Shown in pieces: positions 1 through 7,161 of a stretch of DNA of 21,123 nucleotides (its first letter is position 1; every line of letters begins with the position of its first letter). The notes under the pieces were generated by a model that saw only the letters and a program-made list of their open reading frames with translations, was not told where the DNA came from and ran no database searches. The translations under genes were made by a program, and so were the position numbers. The stretch comes from an uncultured Eubacteriales bacterium (lineage in GTDB: Bacteria; Bacillota_A; Clostridia; Lachnospirales; Cellulosilyticaceae). Location of the stretch: positions 1-21,123 of the forward strand of contig USPX01000017.1 of the NCBI GenBank assembly GCA_900556665.1, read 5' to 3'.

Positions 1-34
1 TATTATAAAAAATATAAAAATAGTAGGAAAATTG

Positions 35-63
35 TTGACAATTTAATACTGTAGTTATATACT
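35..63 (+). promoter_or_regulatory. Sigma-A promoter of the SAM-riboswitch operon
   Basis: TTGACA at 35-40 and TATACT at 58-63 are separated by 17 bp, a near-perfect housekeeping promoter. Transcription would start near 70, about 38 nt before the riboswitch P1 stem, so the whole aptamer is transcribed. Confidence 0.85.
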
Positions 64-106
64 TCTAAACATATAAAAGAACTAGGAAATAAAAATGAAT
101 AAACTA

Positions 107-239
107 TTTCTTATCTAGAGAGGCAGAGGGACTGGCCCTAAGAAGCCCGGCAACCAGAATTATAGACGTATAATTCAAAGGTGCTAATTCCTACAAATTA
201 TTTATGGGGCTCATAAATGATTTGAAAGATGAGAAAGCA
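107..239 (+). promoter_or_regulatory. SAM-I (S-box) riboswitch aptamer
   Basis: The conserved S-box blocks are present in order: AGAGGCAGAGGGACTGGCCC, then AGCCCGGCAACC, then AAGGTGCTAATTCC. P1 pairs 107-115 with 228-236 (one G-U). P3 has arms around 158-174, and P4 pairs ATTTAT with ATAAAT near 200-217. The aptamer binds S-adenosylmethionine and normally switches transcription off. The 3' strand of P1 (228-236) is also part of the antiterminator (228-239 with 257-268), so ligand binding and antitermination exclude each other. The first gene downstream is an acyl-CoA ligase followed by an oxidoreductase. That is not one of the usual methionine biosynthesis or transport genes. Confidence 0.95.
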
Positions 240-254
240 TAGCCGATATTTAAG

Positions 255-284
255 ACTGCTTTCTTATCAAGAAAGTAGTTTTTT
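255..284 (+). terminator. Riboswitch-controlled intrinsic terminator
   Basis: An 11-bp stem (255-265 with 269-279, one G-U) with a 3-nt loop runs into six T (279-284). The 5' arm overlaps the 257-268 segment that can pair over 12 bp with 228-239 (one G-U). This gives the two-state switch: SAM bound, P1 forms and transcription terminates; no SAM, the antiterminator forms and transcription reads through. Confidence 0.93.
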
Positions 285-331
285 CGTTTATTCCTAAAAA
301 ATACTGACTTTATTAGTTGGAGGGATTTTTT

Positions 332-1648
332 ATGAGTAAAAAATATTGGAATGAAGAAATAGAAACTATACCAAGAGAAGAATTAGAAGCTTATCAACTT
401 GAACAACTTAAAGTGCAAATTACAGAGGCTTATGAGCACTCACCTTATTATAGAAAAAGATTTGAAGAAGCAGGGGTCACACCAGATGATTTACAATCAT
501 TAGATGACCTTCTTAAATTCCCTATTTTAACAAAACATGATGTACGCGAAAGACAAGATGCAGTACCTATCATTGGAGATTTATGTGTGAGACCAGAAAA
601 AGATGTTGTATTTATTTCATCTTCAAGTGGTTCGACAGGTGCACCTACAGCAAGTCCATTTAGTAAACGGGACTTTGACGAATTTCAAAATATTGAAAGT
701 AGACTATTTTGGCAAGCAGGCATGAGACCAAATGATCGTTACATTCATGCTTTAAACTTCTCACTTTTTGTAGGTGGGCCTGATGTAATAGGGGCACAAA
801 ATCTTGGGGCTTTATGTATTTGGGGTGGGACACTTCCAGCAGAACGTTTATTATTTATTATTCAGCAATATCAACCAACGGTTATTTGGACCACACCATC
901 TTATGCATGGTATTTAGGAGAAGCAGCTAAACAAAAAGGCATTAATCCAGCTACAGATTTAGCGATTAACCGTATTATTGTAGCTGGTGAACCTGGAGGA
1001 TCTATTCCAGCAACAAGACAAGCGATTGAAGAACTTTGGGATGCAGAAGTATTTGACTTCTATGGTATCTCAGATATATTTGGAGCTTGTGGTGCACAAT
1101 GTGAAGAACATGATGGCATTCACATTGCCGAAGATCAAGTTTTAGTTGAAGTCGTAGATCAAGAAACAGGATTACCTGTTAAAGAAGGAGAAAGAGGGGA
1201 AATGTTACTCACCACACTTCGTAAAGAAGTAAGACCAATGATTCGTTTTAGAACAGGAGATATTGTAACTTATACTAACGAAAAATGCGCATGCGGTCGT
1301 ACTTTAAAACGTATCAAAGTTGTTGGACGTATTGATGATATGTTTATAGCTGGTGGTGTAAATGTATTCCCAAGTGATATTGAACATGTGATTCGTAAGT
1401 TTGATACTTTAACAGGTGAATATCGTGTCAACATTGTAGAAGATAGACACATTACTAAATTCACAGTAGAAGTAGAAAGACGTGAAGGCATAGATATAGA
1501 TAAAGAAACATTAAAAAATCAAGTGATTTACGAGATTAAGATGAAATTAGGCGTTAAACCTAAAGATGTCATCATATTAGACGATGGAGAATTGCCAAGA
1601 GCAACTCATAAGGCAAAACGTTTAGTAGATTTGAGAAAAGGGGCATAA
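332..1648 (+). CDS. Phenylacetate-CoA ligase-family AMP-forming acyl-CoA ligase
   Basis: This 438-aa adenylate-forming ligase belongs to the PaaK branch, which activates a carboxylic acid with ATP and joins it to CoA in the cytoplasm. Visible motifs are the Ser/Gly/Thr-rich P-loop SSSSGSTGAPT (about 96-106), FYGISD (243-248), RFRTGD (305-310), the CACG pair (319-322) typical of PaaK proteins, the VGRIDDMF hinge (331-338), GGVNVFP (341-347), and a Lys-rich C-terminus with the expected A10 lysine. The ATG at 332 is chosen because GGAGGG lies 7 nt upstream; an in-frame TTG at 317 lies within and before that site and is unlikely. It is the first gene of a SAM-riboswitch operon and ends 3 nt before the oxidoreductase gamma gene. 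PaaK-like ligases often accompany indolepyruvate-type oxidoreductases. The acid used here cannot be read from sequence; aryl-acetate, branched-chain or methylthio acids are all possible. Confidence 0.9.
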   Translation: MSKKYWNEEIETIPREELEAYQLEQLKVQITEAYEHSPYYRKRFEEAGVTPDDLQSLDDLLKFPILTKHDVRERQDAVPIIGDLCVRPEKDVVFISSSSGSTGAPTASPFSKRDFDEFQNIESRLFWQAGMRPNDRYIHALNFSLFVGGPDVIGAQNLGALCIWGGTLPAERLLFIIQQYQPTVIWTTPSYAWYLGEAAKQKGINPATDLAINRIIVAGEPGGSIPATRQAIEELWDAEVFDFYGISDIFGACGAQCEEHDGIHIAEDQVLVEVVDQETGLPVKEGERGEMLLTTLRKEVRPMIRFRTGDIVTYTNEKCACGRTLKRIKVVGRIDDMFIAGGVNVFPSDIEHVIRKFDTLTGEYRVNIVEDRHITKFTVEVERREGIDIDKETLKNQVIYEIKMKLGVKPKDVIILDDGELPRATHKAKRLVDLRKGA

Positions 1649-1651
1649 ATC

Positions 1652-2215
1652 ATGATAGATGTTATATTTTTAGGAAGAGGTGGGCAAGGTGCCTTCACCT
1701 CTTCTCGAATATTAGGGATTGCAGCAAGTTTATATGGTAAGAAACATAGTTTAAGTTTTCCAAGCTTCGGACCTGAAAGAAGAGGTGCACCCGTATTTGC
1801 ATATACGAAAATTAATGATGCACCTATTCGTGATAGAAGTCAAAGTGTAAAAGCAGATTATTTCGTTGTATTAGATGAGAGTTTATACACACCTAACTTA
1901 CTTGAACGACTTAAAGAAAATGGAAAGTTATTACTTAATACAGCAACACCTGAAAAATATAATGTACTAGAAGATGGCAGCATTAATGAAAAGATCATTA
2001 CTTTTAATGCAGAACCTGTGGCACGTCACTATTTAGGAAGACCGATTACAAATACAACTATGTTAGCAGCACTAGTTGTGAAAAGTAGATTAGTTACATT
2101 AGAGAATTTAAAGGCTGCAATACATTATGATTTGGCTCCTAAAATTGCGCAAAAAAACGAGGCACTCATCACATATTTTGAAACCTATGATAGTTTAGAG
2201 GGAGGAGGAAAATAA
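1652..2215 (+). CDS. 2-oxoacid:ferredoxin oxidoreductase, gamma subunit
   Basis: This 187-aa subunit belongs to the pyruvate/ketoisovalerate ferredoxin oxidoreductase gamma family, which carries the CoA-binding domain of the heterotetramer. It shows the N-terminal GRGGQG motif (8-13), the FGPERRG motif (39-45) and the conserved ADYFVVLDESL stretch (68-78). The length fits a stand-alone gamma subunit rather than a fused enzyme. The start follows AAAGGGG at the end of the ligase gene, and the stop codon directly abuts the ATG of the delta gene. The gamma-delta-alpha-beta order is that of four-subunit pyruvate and 2-ketoisovalerate oxidoreductases. Substrate class (pyruvate, branched-chain or other 2-oxoacid) is not decidable from this subunit. 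Confidence 0.9.
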   Translation: MIDVIFLGRGGQGAFTSSRILGIAASLYGKKHSLSFPSFGPERRGAPVFAYTKINDAPIRDRSQSVKADYFVVLDESLYTPNLLERLKENGKLLLNTATPEKYNVLEDGSINEKIITFNAEPVARHYLGRPITNTTMLAALVVKSRLVTLENLKAAIHYDLAPKIAQKNEALITYFETYDSLEGGGK

Positions 2216-2527
2216 ATGAACAGACCAGAGGTAAATAAGGATTTTAAAATTAAAAGTAGTAAGGAATTACCTTGTGGTACTTATGGGCAGGCCATGTTAC
2301 TTACTGAAACAATGGAAGGCTGGAGAAGTGAGAGACCTGTTATTCATAATGAGCAGTGTATTCATTGTAATTGGTGCTATATGGTCTGTCCTGAAGGTGT
2401 TATTTATAAAGAAGGAAATGAGATGAAGATTGATTATAGATTTTGTAAAGGCTGTGGCATCTGTCAGAAGGAATGTAAGAAAGGCTGTATTGAACTTATA
2501 TTAGAGGGGGCGAAAGACAATGACTAA
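2216..2527 (+). CDS. 2-oxoacid:ferredoxin oxidoreductase, delta (2x[4Fe-4S]) subunit
   Basis: This 103-aa ferredoxin-like subunit passes electrons between the catalytic core and external ferredoxin. Two complete [4Fe-4S] motifs are visible: Cys48, 51, 54, 58 (CIHCNWCYMVCP) and Cys77, 80, 83, 87 (CKGCGICQKEC). Extra cysteines are at 20 and 91. The residues ahead of the clusters match the delta-subunit N-terminal extension. A strong GGAGGAGG lies ahead of the ATG, which directly follows the gamma stop codon. The last 8 nt overlap the alpha-subunit start (ATG at 2520), so the two are probably translationally coupled. Confidence 0.93.
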   Translation: MNRPEVNKDFKIKSSKELPCGTYGQAMLLTETMEGWRSERPVIHNEQCIHCNWCYMVCPEGVIYKEGNEMKIDYRFCKGCGICQKECKKGCIELILEGAKDND

Positions 2528-3722
2528 TACATCAGAAAATCAAAAGGAGTATCAATTTGTTTCAGGAGATGAAGCTGTAGCCATTGGCGTTAAATTAGCA
2601 CAGCCGTTAGTTGTTGCAGCTTATCCTATTACACCACAAACTATCGTTGTTGAGCGCTTAGCTGAAATGGTGGAAAAAGGAGAACTTAATGCAGAATATA
2701 TGTATGTAGAATCAGAGCATTCAGCCCTATCAGCAGTAATGGGAGCCAGTGTGATGGGTGCCAGAACTTTTACAGCGACTTCTTCTCAAGGGTTACTTTA
2801 TATGGCTGAAGTTTTACATTATGCCAGTGGTGGGCGTGTGCCACTTGTAATGATGAATGCCAATAGAAGTGTAGCTTTACCTTGGAATATATTTGGTGAT
2901 CAAAGGGATTCACTTTCCTTATTAGATAGTGGTTGGATTCAAGTTTATGTGGAAGATGCCCAAGAAAGTTTAGATATGACTTTAGCAGCTTATGCTTTAG
3001 CAGAGCATCCAGAAGTTTTAACACCTGTAATGGTGAATTTAGATGGTTTCATTTTAACCCACACTTATCAAAGTGTGGAAGTTCCTAGTCAGGAGCAAGT
3101 TGCAGAATTTTTACCACCATTTAATCTAGAACATAAAATGGATTTAAAAGCACCTAAGAATTTATTTTTTACGGCTTCACCGCTTCATAACTTAGGTTTC
3201 AAATATGAACAGCAGCAAGCTATGTTAAAAGCTAAAGAAGTCATTGAAAAAATAGATCAAACTTATGGTGAAATTACAGGTAGAAAGTATGGTGGTTTAA
3301 TAGAAGCTTATAAATGTGAAGATGCTGAGCGCATTATTGTAACACTAGGCAGTATTACAGGATTAGTAAGAGATGTGGTAGATGAATTAAGAAAGCAAGG
3401 AGAAAAAGTAGGCTTACTTAAAATTCGTTATATGAGACCATTCCCTGGAGATGAGATTGCAGCTGTTTTAAAAGAGGCAAAAGCAGTAGCTGTACTAGAA
3501 AAAGATATTTCTTTCGGCGCAGAAGGTACCGTATTTACAAATGTAGTTTCTGCGACTTATGGTATCAATACAAAATTAACGAATTATGTTGGTGGACTTG
3601 GGGGTAAAGATATCAAGAAGGAAGAAGTTGTACAGATTTTTAAAGACTTAGAAGAAATAATCCAAAATGATATTACCCCAAGTTATACTGAGCGTGTGAA
3701 ATACATAGGATTGGAGGGATAG
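2520..3722 (+). CDS. 2-oxoacid:ferredoxin oxidoreductase, alpha subunit
   Basis: This 400-aa alpha subunit carries the pyrimidine-binding domain that helps hold thiamine diphosphate and the 2-oxoacid. Diagnostic features are YPITPQT (35-41), the ESEHSA segment (64-69) with the TPP-activating glutamate, TATSSQG (85-91), the PWNIFGDQRDS stretch (121-131), and a C-terminal transketolase-C-like domain from about residue 265 with the MRPFPGDEI signature. Length is normal for PorA/VorB-type alpha subunits. The start codon overlaps the delta gene and the stop lies 2 nt before the beta gene. The sequence looks closest to the pyruvate/ketoisovalerate four-subunit group, not the two-subunit indolepyruvate enzyme. 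Substrate stays open. Confidence 0.92.
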   Translation: MTNTSENQKEYQFVSGDEAVAIGVKLAQPLVVAAYPITPQTIVVERLAEMVEKGELNAEYMYVESEHSALSAVMGASVMGARTFTATSSQGLLYMAEVLHYASGGRVPLVMMNANRSVALPWNIFGDQRDSLSLLDSGWIQVYVEDAQESLDMTLAAYALAEHPEVLTPVMVNLDGFILTHTYQSVEVPSQEQVAEFLPPFNLEHKMDLKAPKNLFFTASPLHNLGFKYEQQQAMLKAKEVIEKIDQTYGEITGRKYGGLIEAYKCEDAERIIVTLGSITGLVRDVVDELRKQGEKVGLLKIRYMRPFPGDEIAAVLKEAKAVAVLEKDISFGAEGTVFTNVVSATYGINTKLTNYVGGLGGKDIKKEEVVQIFKDLEEIIQNDITPSYTERVKYIGLEG

Positions 3723-3724
3723 AC

Positions 3725-4609
3725 ATGGCAGTAGCATTAGATGAAAAAGAATATTTTTATGGACATAAAGGTTGTGCAGGATGTGGAGGTTCTTTAGCTG
3801 TACGTTTAGCGCTTAAAACATTAGGTGAAAATACTTTTGTAGTCGTACCGGCTGGATGTATGTCAGCTGTTGGCTTTGTTTATCCTCAGCTTTGCTTTGG
3901 TATGAATGCACTTATTTCACCTTTTGCAAGTACAGGTGCAATGCTTTCTGGCGTAGCAGTAGCGGCCAAAGCATTGGGACTAAAAGATGTAAATGTAGTA
4001 GGATTTGCAGGAGATGGTGGAACGGCAGATATTGGACTTCAATCTTTATCAGGTGCCATCGATCGAGATGATAACATTATTTATATTTGCTATGATAATG
4101 AAGCTTATATGAACACAGGAATTCAACAAAGTTCGCTGACACCTTATGGCACAAAGACAACGACTTCACCAGCAGGGGAACATATTCATGGCAGTCAAAA
4201 TGTAAAGAAAGATATGTTCGATATTATTGCTGCGCATAAAATTAAATATGCAGCCACAGCAAGCATTGGAAACATTCCTGATTATATTCGTAAGGTAGAA
4301 AAAGCTAGCAAAGTAAGAGGGGCAGCATATATTCATGTGGCCGCGCCTTGTCCAACGGGCTGGGGCATTGCTAGTAGTGATACAATCGCCATTGCGAGGG
4401 AAGCTATAGAATGTGGGTTGTGGTATTTGGCAGAATATGAAAATGATGAATATACCTTAAATAAAACTGTGAAGAACTTTTCAAGTATAGAAGCGTATCT
4501 TAAAAAACAAGCACGCTTTAAACATTTAACAGATGAAGATATTCAAACCATTACACAGTTAAGAGACCGTAAATGGGAAGAACTTGAACGTAGAGTTAAT
4601 AGAGGGTAG
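3725..4609 (+). CDS. 2-oxoacid:ferredoxin oxidoreductase, beta (TPP/[4Fe-4S]) subunit
   Basis: This 294-aa beta subunit binds thiamine diphosphate and a [4Fe-4S] cluster. Cluster ligands are visible as Cys17 and Cys20 (KGCAGCGG), Cys45 (AGCMSAV) and Cys209 (APCPTGW). The TPP/Mg motif runs from GDGGTADIG (97-105) to the YDNEAYMNTG block (123-132). Together with the three genes upstream, this is a complete heterotetramer that interconverts a 2-oxoacid plus CoA with an acyl-CoA, CO2 and reduced ferredoxin; the reaction is reversible. GGAGGGA ahead of the start overlaps the end of the alpha gene. I saw no clear intrinsic terminator after the stop, so how the operon ends is unknown. Confidence 0.93.
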   Translation: MAVALDEKEYFYGHKGCAGCGGSLAVRLALKTLGENTFVVVPAGCMSAVGFVYPQLCFGMNALISPFASTGAMLSGVAVAAKALGLKDVNVVGFAGDGGTADIGLQSLSGAIDRDDNIIYICYDNEAYMNTGIQQSSLTPYGTKTTTSPAGEHIHGSQNVKKDMFDIIAAHKIKYAATASIGNIPDYIRKVEKASKVRGAAYIHVAAPCPTGWGIASSDTIAIAREAIECGLWYLAEYENDEYTLNKTVKNFSSIEAYLKKQARFKHLTDEDIQTITQLRDRKWEELERRVNRG

Positions 4610-4696
4610 AGAGAAAGCTGGATTAATAAGAAGCTCATAAGATAGTATTAAACGTAGGTGTTAAGTATTGTAGGCTAATATGATTTTAGGAATATG

Positions 4697-4705
4697 TGTT
4701 ATAAT
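4697..4705 (+). promoter_or_regulatory. Extended -10 promoter ahead of the rRNA methyltransferase gene
   Basis: TGTTATAAT matches an extended -10 (TGn-TATAAT, hexamer 4700-4705). No good -35 lies 16-18 bp upstream. Transcription would start near 4712, inside the first AAATTT repeat, giving a leader of roughly 145 nt. Confidence 0.55.
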
Positions 4706-4802
4706 AAATTTAGATTAAAAGTATATCTAAATTTAGATAAAATGCAGATCCAAATTTATAAAATGAAAATGCCTAAATTTGAGGGATAAGAATACTGCAT
4801 TT
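4706..4802 (+). repeat. Four AAATTT-headed units at 23-bp period, with nested inverted repeats
   Basis: AAATTT starts at 4706, 4729, 4752 and 4775, exactly 23 bp apart each time. The first two units share AAATTTAGAT plus most of the remaining bases; the third and fourth are more diverged. The segment also folds: AAATTTAGAT (4706-4715) pairs with ATCTAAATTT (4725-4734), CAAATTTA (4751-4758) with TAAATTTG (4774-4781), and AAATGCAG (4740-4747) with CTGCATTT (4795-4802). It starts right after a -10 element, so it could be an operator array or a structured 5' leader. No known family is recognised. The rest of 4610-4858 is AT-rich and shows nothing else. Confidence 0.6.
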
Positions 4803-4858
4803 AAAAGAAGGAAAATACTTAATTCATAGATACTATATTAAATATAAAGGATGAAAAT

Positions 4859-6055
4859 ATGAGACAGGAAATAAAGCTTAAGATTAAGCCAGCGTTTGCA
4901 AGAGAAATTAGACAAGGCTATCCGTTAATTGCTAAGGATGCTATTGCAAATATTGAGGTATTAAAAAAAGAAGATGTCATTGTAAATTTATTTGATGAGA
5001 AAAATAAATTCATGGCAAAAGGTTACTATGGTAAACAAAATAAAGGTTATGGCTGGGTATTAAGCTATAAAGAAAATGAAAAAATCGATCAAAGCTTCTT
5101 TGCTAAAAAAATTAAAGCAGCTATAAACTATCGTAAGGATTTATATGAAAGTACTGAAACAACAGCCTTCCGCGTATTTAATGGAGAAGGTGATGGTGTC
5201 GGTGGTTTAACTATTGATTATTTCGCAGGATATTACCTCGTAACTTGGTATAGTGAAGGGATTTATAGTTTCAAAGATGAAGTCATTAATGCTTTACTTG
5301 AAGTAGCTGATGTAAAAGGGATTTATCAAAAGAAAAGATTTGATAATGAAGGAAAATACATTGAAGATCATGATTACGTAATGGGTGAAGTACCTCAGTG
5401 GCCACTTATTGTAAAAGAGAGTGGACAGCAGTTTGCAATTTACTTAGATGATGGGGCTATGGTTGGTATTTTCTTAGATCAAAGAGAGGTAAGAAAACGT
5501 ATACGTGATCACTATGCAAAAGGTAAAACAGTACTGAATACATTCTCATATACAGGAGGCTTCTCAGTATTTGCAGCAGCTGGTGGGGCTAGCAAAACAA
5601 CTAGCGTAGACCTTGCAAATCGCAGCTTAAGTAAAACAAGAGAACAATTCAGCGTGAATGACATTGATTATACAAAACAAGATATCATTGTAGAAGATGT
5701 ATTCAAATACTTTAAATATGCAGTTAAAAAAGAACTTAAATTTGATATGGTTGTTTTAGACCCACCAAGTTTTGCACGTTCTAAGAAATTCACTTTTAGT
5801 GCTTCTAAAGATTATACAAACCTTTTAAAAGAAGCTATTGCCATTACAGAAGATGGTGGAACAATTGTAGCTTCTACAAACTGTAGTGCATTTAATATGA
5901 AAAAGTTTAAAACCTTTATTGATACAGCCTTTAAACAAATGGGGCATCGTTATACAATCTTAGAAGAGTATAGTTTACCAAAAGACTTTAAAACTATTGA
6001 TAGTTTTAAAGAAGGAGATTATCTTAAAGTAGTATTTATCAAGAAAAACAAATAG
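4859..6055 (+). CDS. RlmI-type class I SAM-dependent 23S rRNA methyltransferase
   Basis: This 398-aa protein matches the RlmI/RlmK-like family, which methylates 23S rRNA cytosine C5 using SAM. An N-terminal PUA-like domain (about 1-75) is followed by the linker block with FNGEGDGVGGLTID (107-120). The Rossmann methyltransferase domain has FLDQR (205-209), the SAM loop NTFSYTGGF (227-235), an acidic residue at D251, LDPPSFA (300-306), and STNCS with Cys342 (339-343) at the place of the family's catalytic Cys motif. Length is usual for the family (about 390-400). AAGGA lies 7 nt before the ATG at 4859; the ATG at 4851 meets a stop at once. It has its own promoter and terminator. The target base is inferred from family only. 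Confidence 0.88.
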   Translation: MRQEIKLKIKPAFAREIRQGYPLIAKDAIANIEVLKKEDVIVNLFDEKNKFMAKGYYGKQNKGYGWVLSYKENEKIDQSFFAKKIKAAINYRKDLYESTETTAFRVFNGEGDGVGGLTIDYFAGYYLVTWYSEGIYSFKDEVINALLEVADVKGIYQKKRFDNEGKYIEDHDYVMGEVPQWPLIVKESGQQFAIYLDDGAMVGIFLDQREVRKRIRDHYAKGKTVLNTFSYTGGFSVFAAAGGASKTTSVDLANRSLSKTREQFSVNDIDYTKQDIIVEDVFKYFKYAVKKELKFDMVVLDPPSFARSKKFTFSASKDYTNLLKEAIAITEDGGTIVASTNCSAFNMKKFKTFIDTAFKQMGHRYTILEEYSLPKDFKTIDSFKEGDYLKVVFIKKNK

Positions 6056-6091
6056 AGTTACTCCAGCAGAGTTTAATTAAGAAAATATAAG

Positions 6092-6127
6092 GACTTATGT
6101 AATGAATTTATTACATAAGTCTTTTTT
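6092..6127 (+). terminator. Intrinsic terminator after the methyltransferase gene
   Basis: A perfect 12-bp stem (6092-6103 with 6110-6121) with a 6-nt loop is followed by six T. Confidence 0.93.
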
Positions 6128-6227
6128 ATTTGATAGAGAAATGATATATTTAAAGACAGAAAAGTTATACAATTCAAACTCGGAAATATTGGAGCATATA
6201 GAGGGAAATAGTTGAATAAGCTTGAAG

Positions 6228-6272
6228 TAGCGTGAAAAAATGATTGACTTTATCGCTTTAGCACGCTAAAAT
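6228..6272 (+). promoter_or_regulatory. Promoter of the amino-acid ABC importer, with flanking inverted repeat
   Basis: TTGACT (6244-6249) and TAAAAT (6267-6272) are 17 bp apart. The inverted repeat TAGCGTG (6228-6234) / CACGCTA (6262-6268) brackets the -35 and touches the -10, which suits a repressor operator. The regulator is unknown. Confidence 0.75.
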
Positions 6273-6314
6273 GATAAGTAATTAATAAAAAATAATTAAA
6301 TAGGGGGAAAATAA

Positions 6315-7148
6315 ATGAAATTAATAAAGTTATGTAAATATACAGTTGTATTTTCTATGGTAAGTAGCATGGCATTTGGATTTGTAGGTTGTGGAGGCAG
6401 TGCAGCAAATTCAGCAAATGTAAGTGATAGTGAAGCAACAGCTTTAAATAAAGACGTACTTATTGTAGGGCTTGATGACAATTTCCCTCCAATGGGTTAT
6501 AGAGATGAAAATGGGGATATTGTAGGATTCGATGTTGATTTTGCAAAGGCTTTTGGGGAAAAGCTTGGCAAGGAAATTGAGTTTCAAACAATTGACTGGA
6601 CTATGAAAGAAGCAGAATTAGAGGCTGGTAACATTGATTTCATCTGGAATGGCTATAGCATCAATGATGAAAGAAAAGCACAAGTTGACTTTAGCGTACC
6701 ATATTTAAAAAACCAACAAATTATCATTACTTTAGCAGATTCAGCAATTAATACAAAAGCAGATTTAGCGAATAAAGTTGTGGGTGCTCAAGCAGGATCA
6801 ACAGCTGTAGAAGCTGTAGAAAATCAGCCAGAAGTCATGGAAACATTTAAAGATGGTAAAGTTGTAACTTATGAAAATAACAATGATGCTTTAATGGATT
6901 TAGAAGCAGGACGTTTAGAAGCTGTAGTAGCTGATGAAGTTTTAGTTAACTATTACATAAGCAAAAAGGGCGAAGGCAAATTTAAAATACTTACAGAGAA
7001 CTTTGGAGAAGAAGAATATGGTGTAGGCATGAAAAAGGGCGATACAAAATTAGTAGAAGCACTTAATGACACATATAAAGCACTTAAAGAAGATGGCACA
7101 ATGGCTGAAATCTCAGAGAAATGGTTTGGCGAAGATATTACACAATAA
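6315..7148 (+). CDS. Amino-acid ABC transporter substrate-binding lipoprotein
   Basis: This 277-aa family-3 solute-binding protein captures an amino acid outside the membrane for the adjacent permease and ATPase. The N-terminus is a lipoprotein signal: a short basic stretch, a hydrophobic core, and the lipobox FVGC with Cys26, followed by a Gly/Ser/Ala/Asn-rich tether. The mature part starts at about residue 48 and shows DDNFPPMGYRDENG and GFDVDFAKAFGEKLG. It also has GYSINDERKAQVDFS, whose Arg usually binds the ligand carboxylate, and VVADEVL, whose Asp usually contacts the amino group. A GGGGG run about 8 nt upstream supports the ATG. It is the first gene of a three-gene operon. Ligand identity (polar amino acid, possibly cystine or glutamine) cannot be decided here. 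Confidence 0.93.
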   Translation: MKLIKLCKYTVVFSMVSSMAFGFVGCGGSAANSANVSDSEATALNKDVLIVGLDDNFPPMGYRDENGDIVGFDVDFAKAFGEKLGKEIEFQTIDWTMKEAELEAGNIDFIWNGYSINDERKAQVDFSVPYLKNQQIIITLADSAINTKADLANKVVGAQAGSTAVEAVENQPEVMETFKDGKVVTYENNNDALMDLEAGRLEAVVADEVLVNYYISKKGEGKFKILTENFGEEEYGVGMKKGDTKLVEALNDTYKALKEDGTMAEISEKWFGEDITQ

Positions 7149-7161
7149 GGAGGAAGTTAGC

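Noticed and set aside
317..331. TTG start extending the acyl-CoA ligase by five residues
   Set aside because: The TTG overlaps the GGAGGG ribosome site that serves the ATG at 332.
4610..4660. Terminator after the oxidoreductase operon
   Set aside because: Only small AGCT-type palindromes occur, with no stem plus T-run.
6141..6215. 24-codon reading frame ahead of the importer genes
   Set aside because: No ribosome site, no recognisable sequence, and it lies upstream of the promoter.
7066..7161. N-terminal extension of the ABC permease
   Set aside because: It lies inside the binding-protein gene in another frame, and the GTG at 7162 has AAGGAGG at ideal distance.
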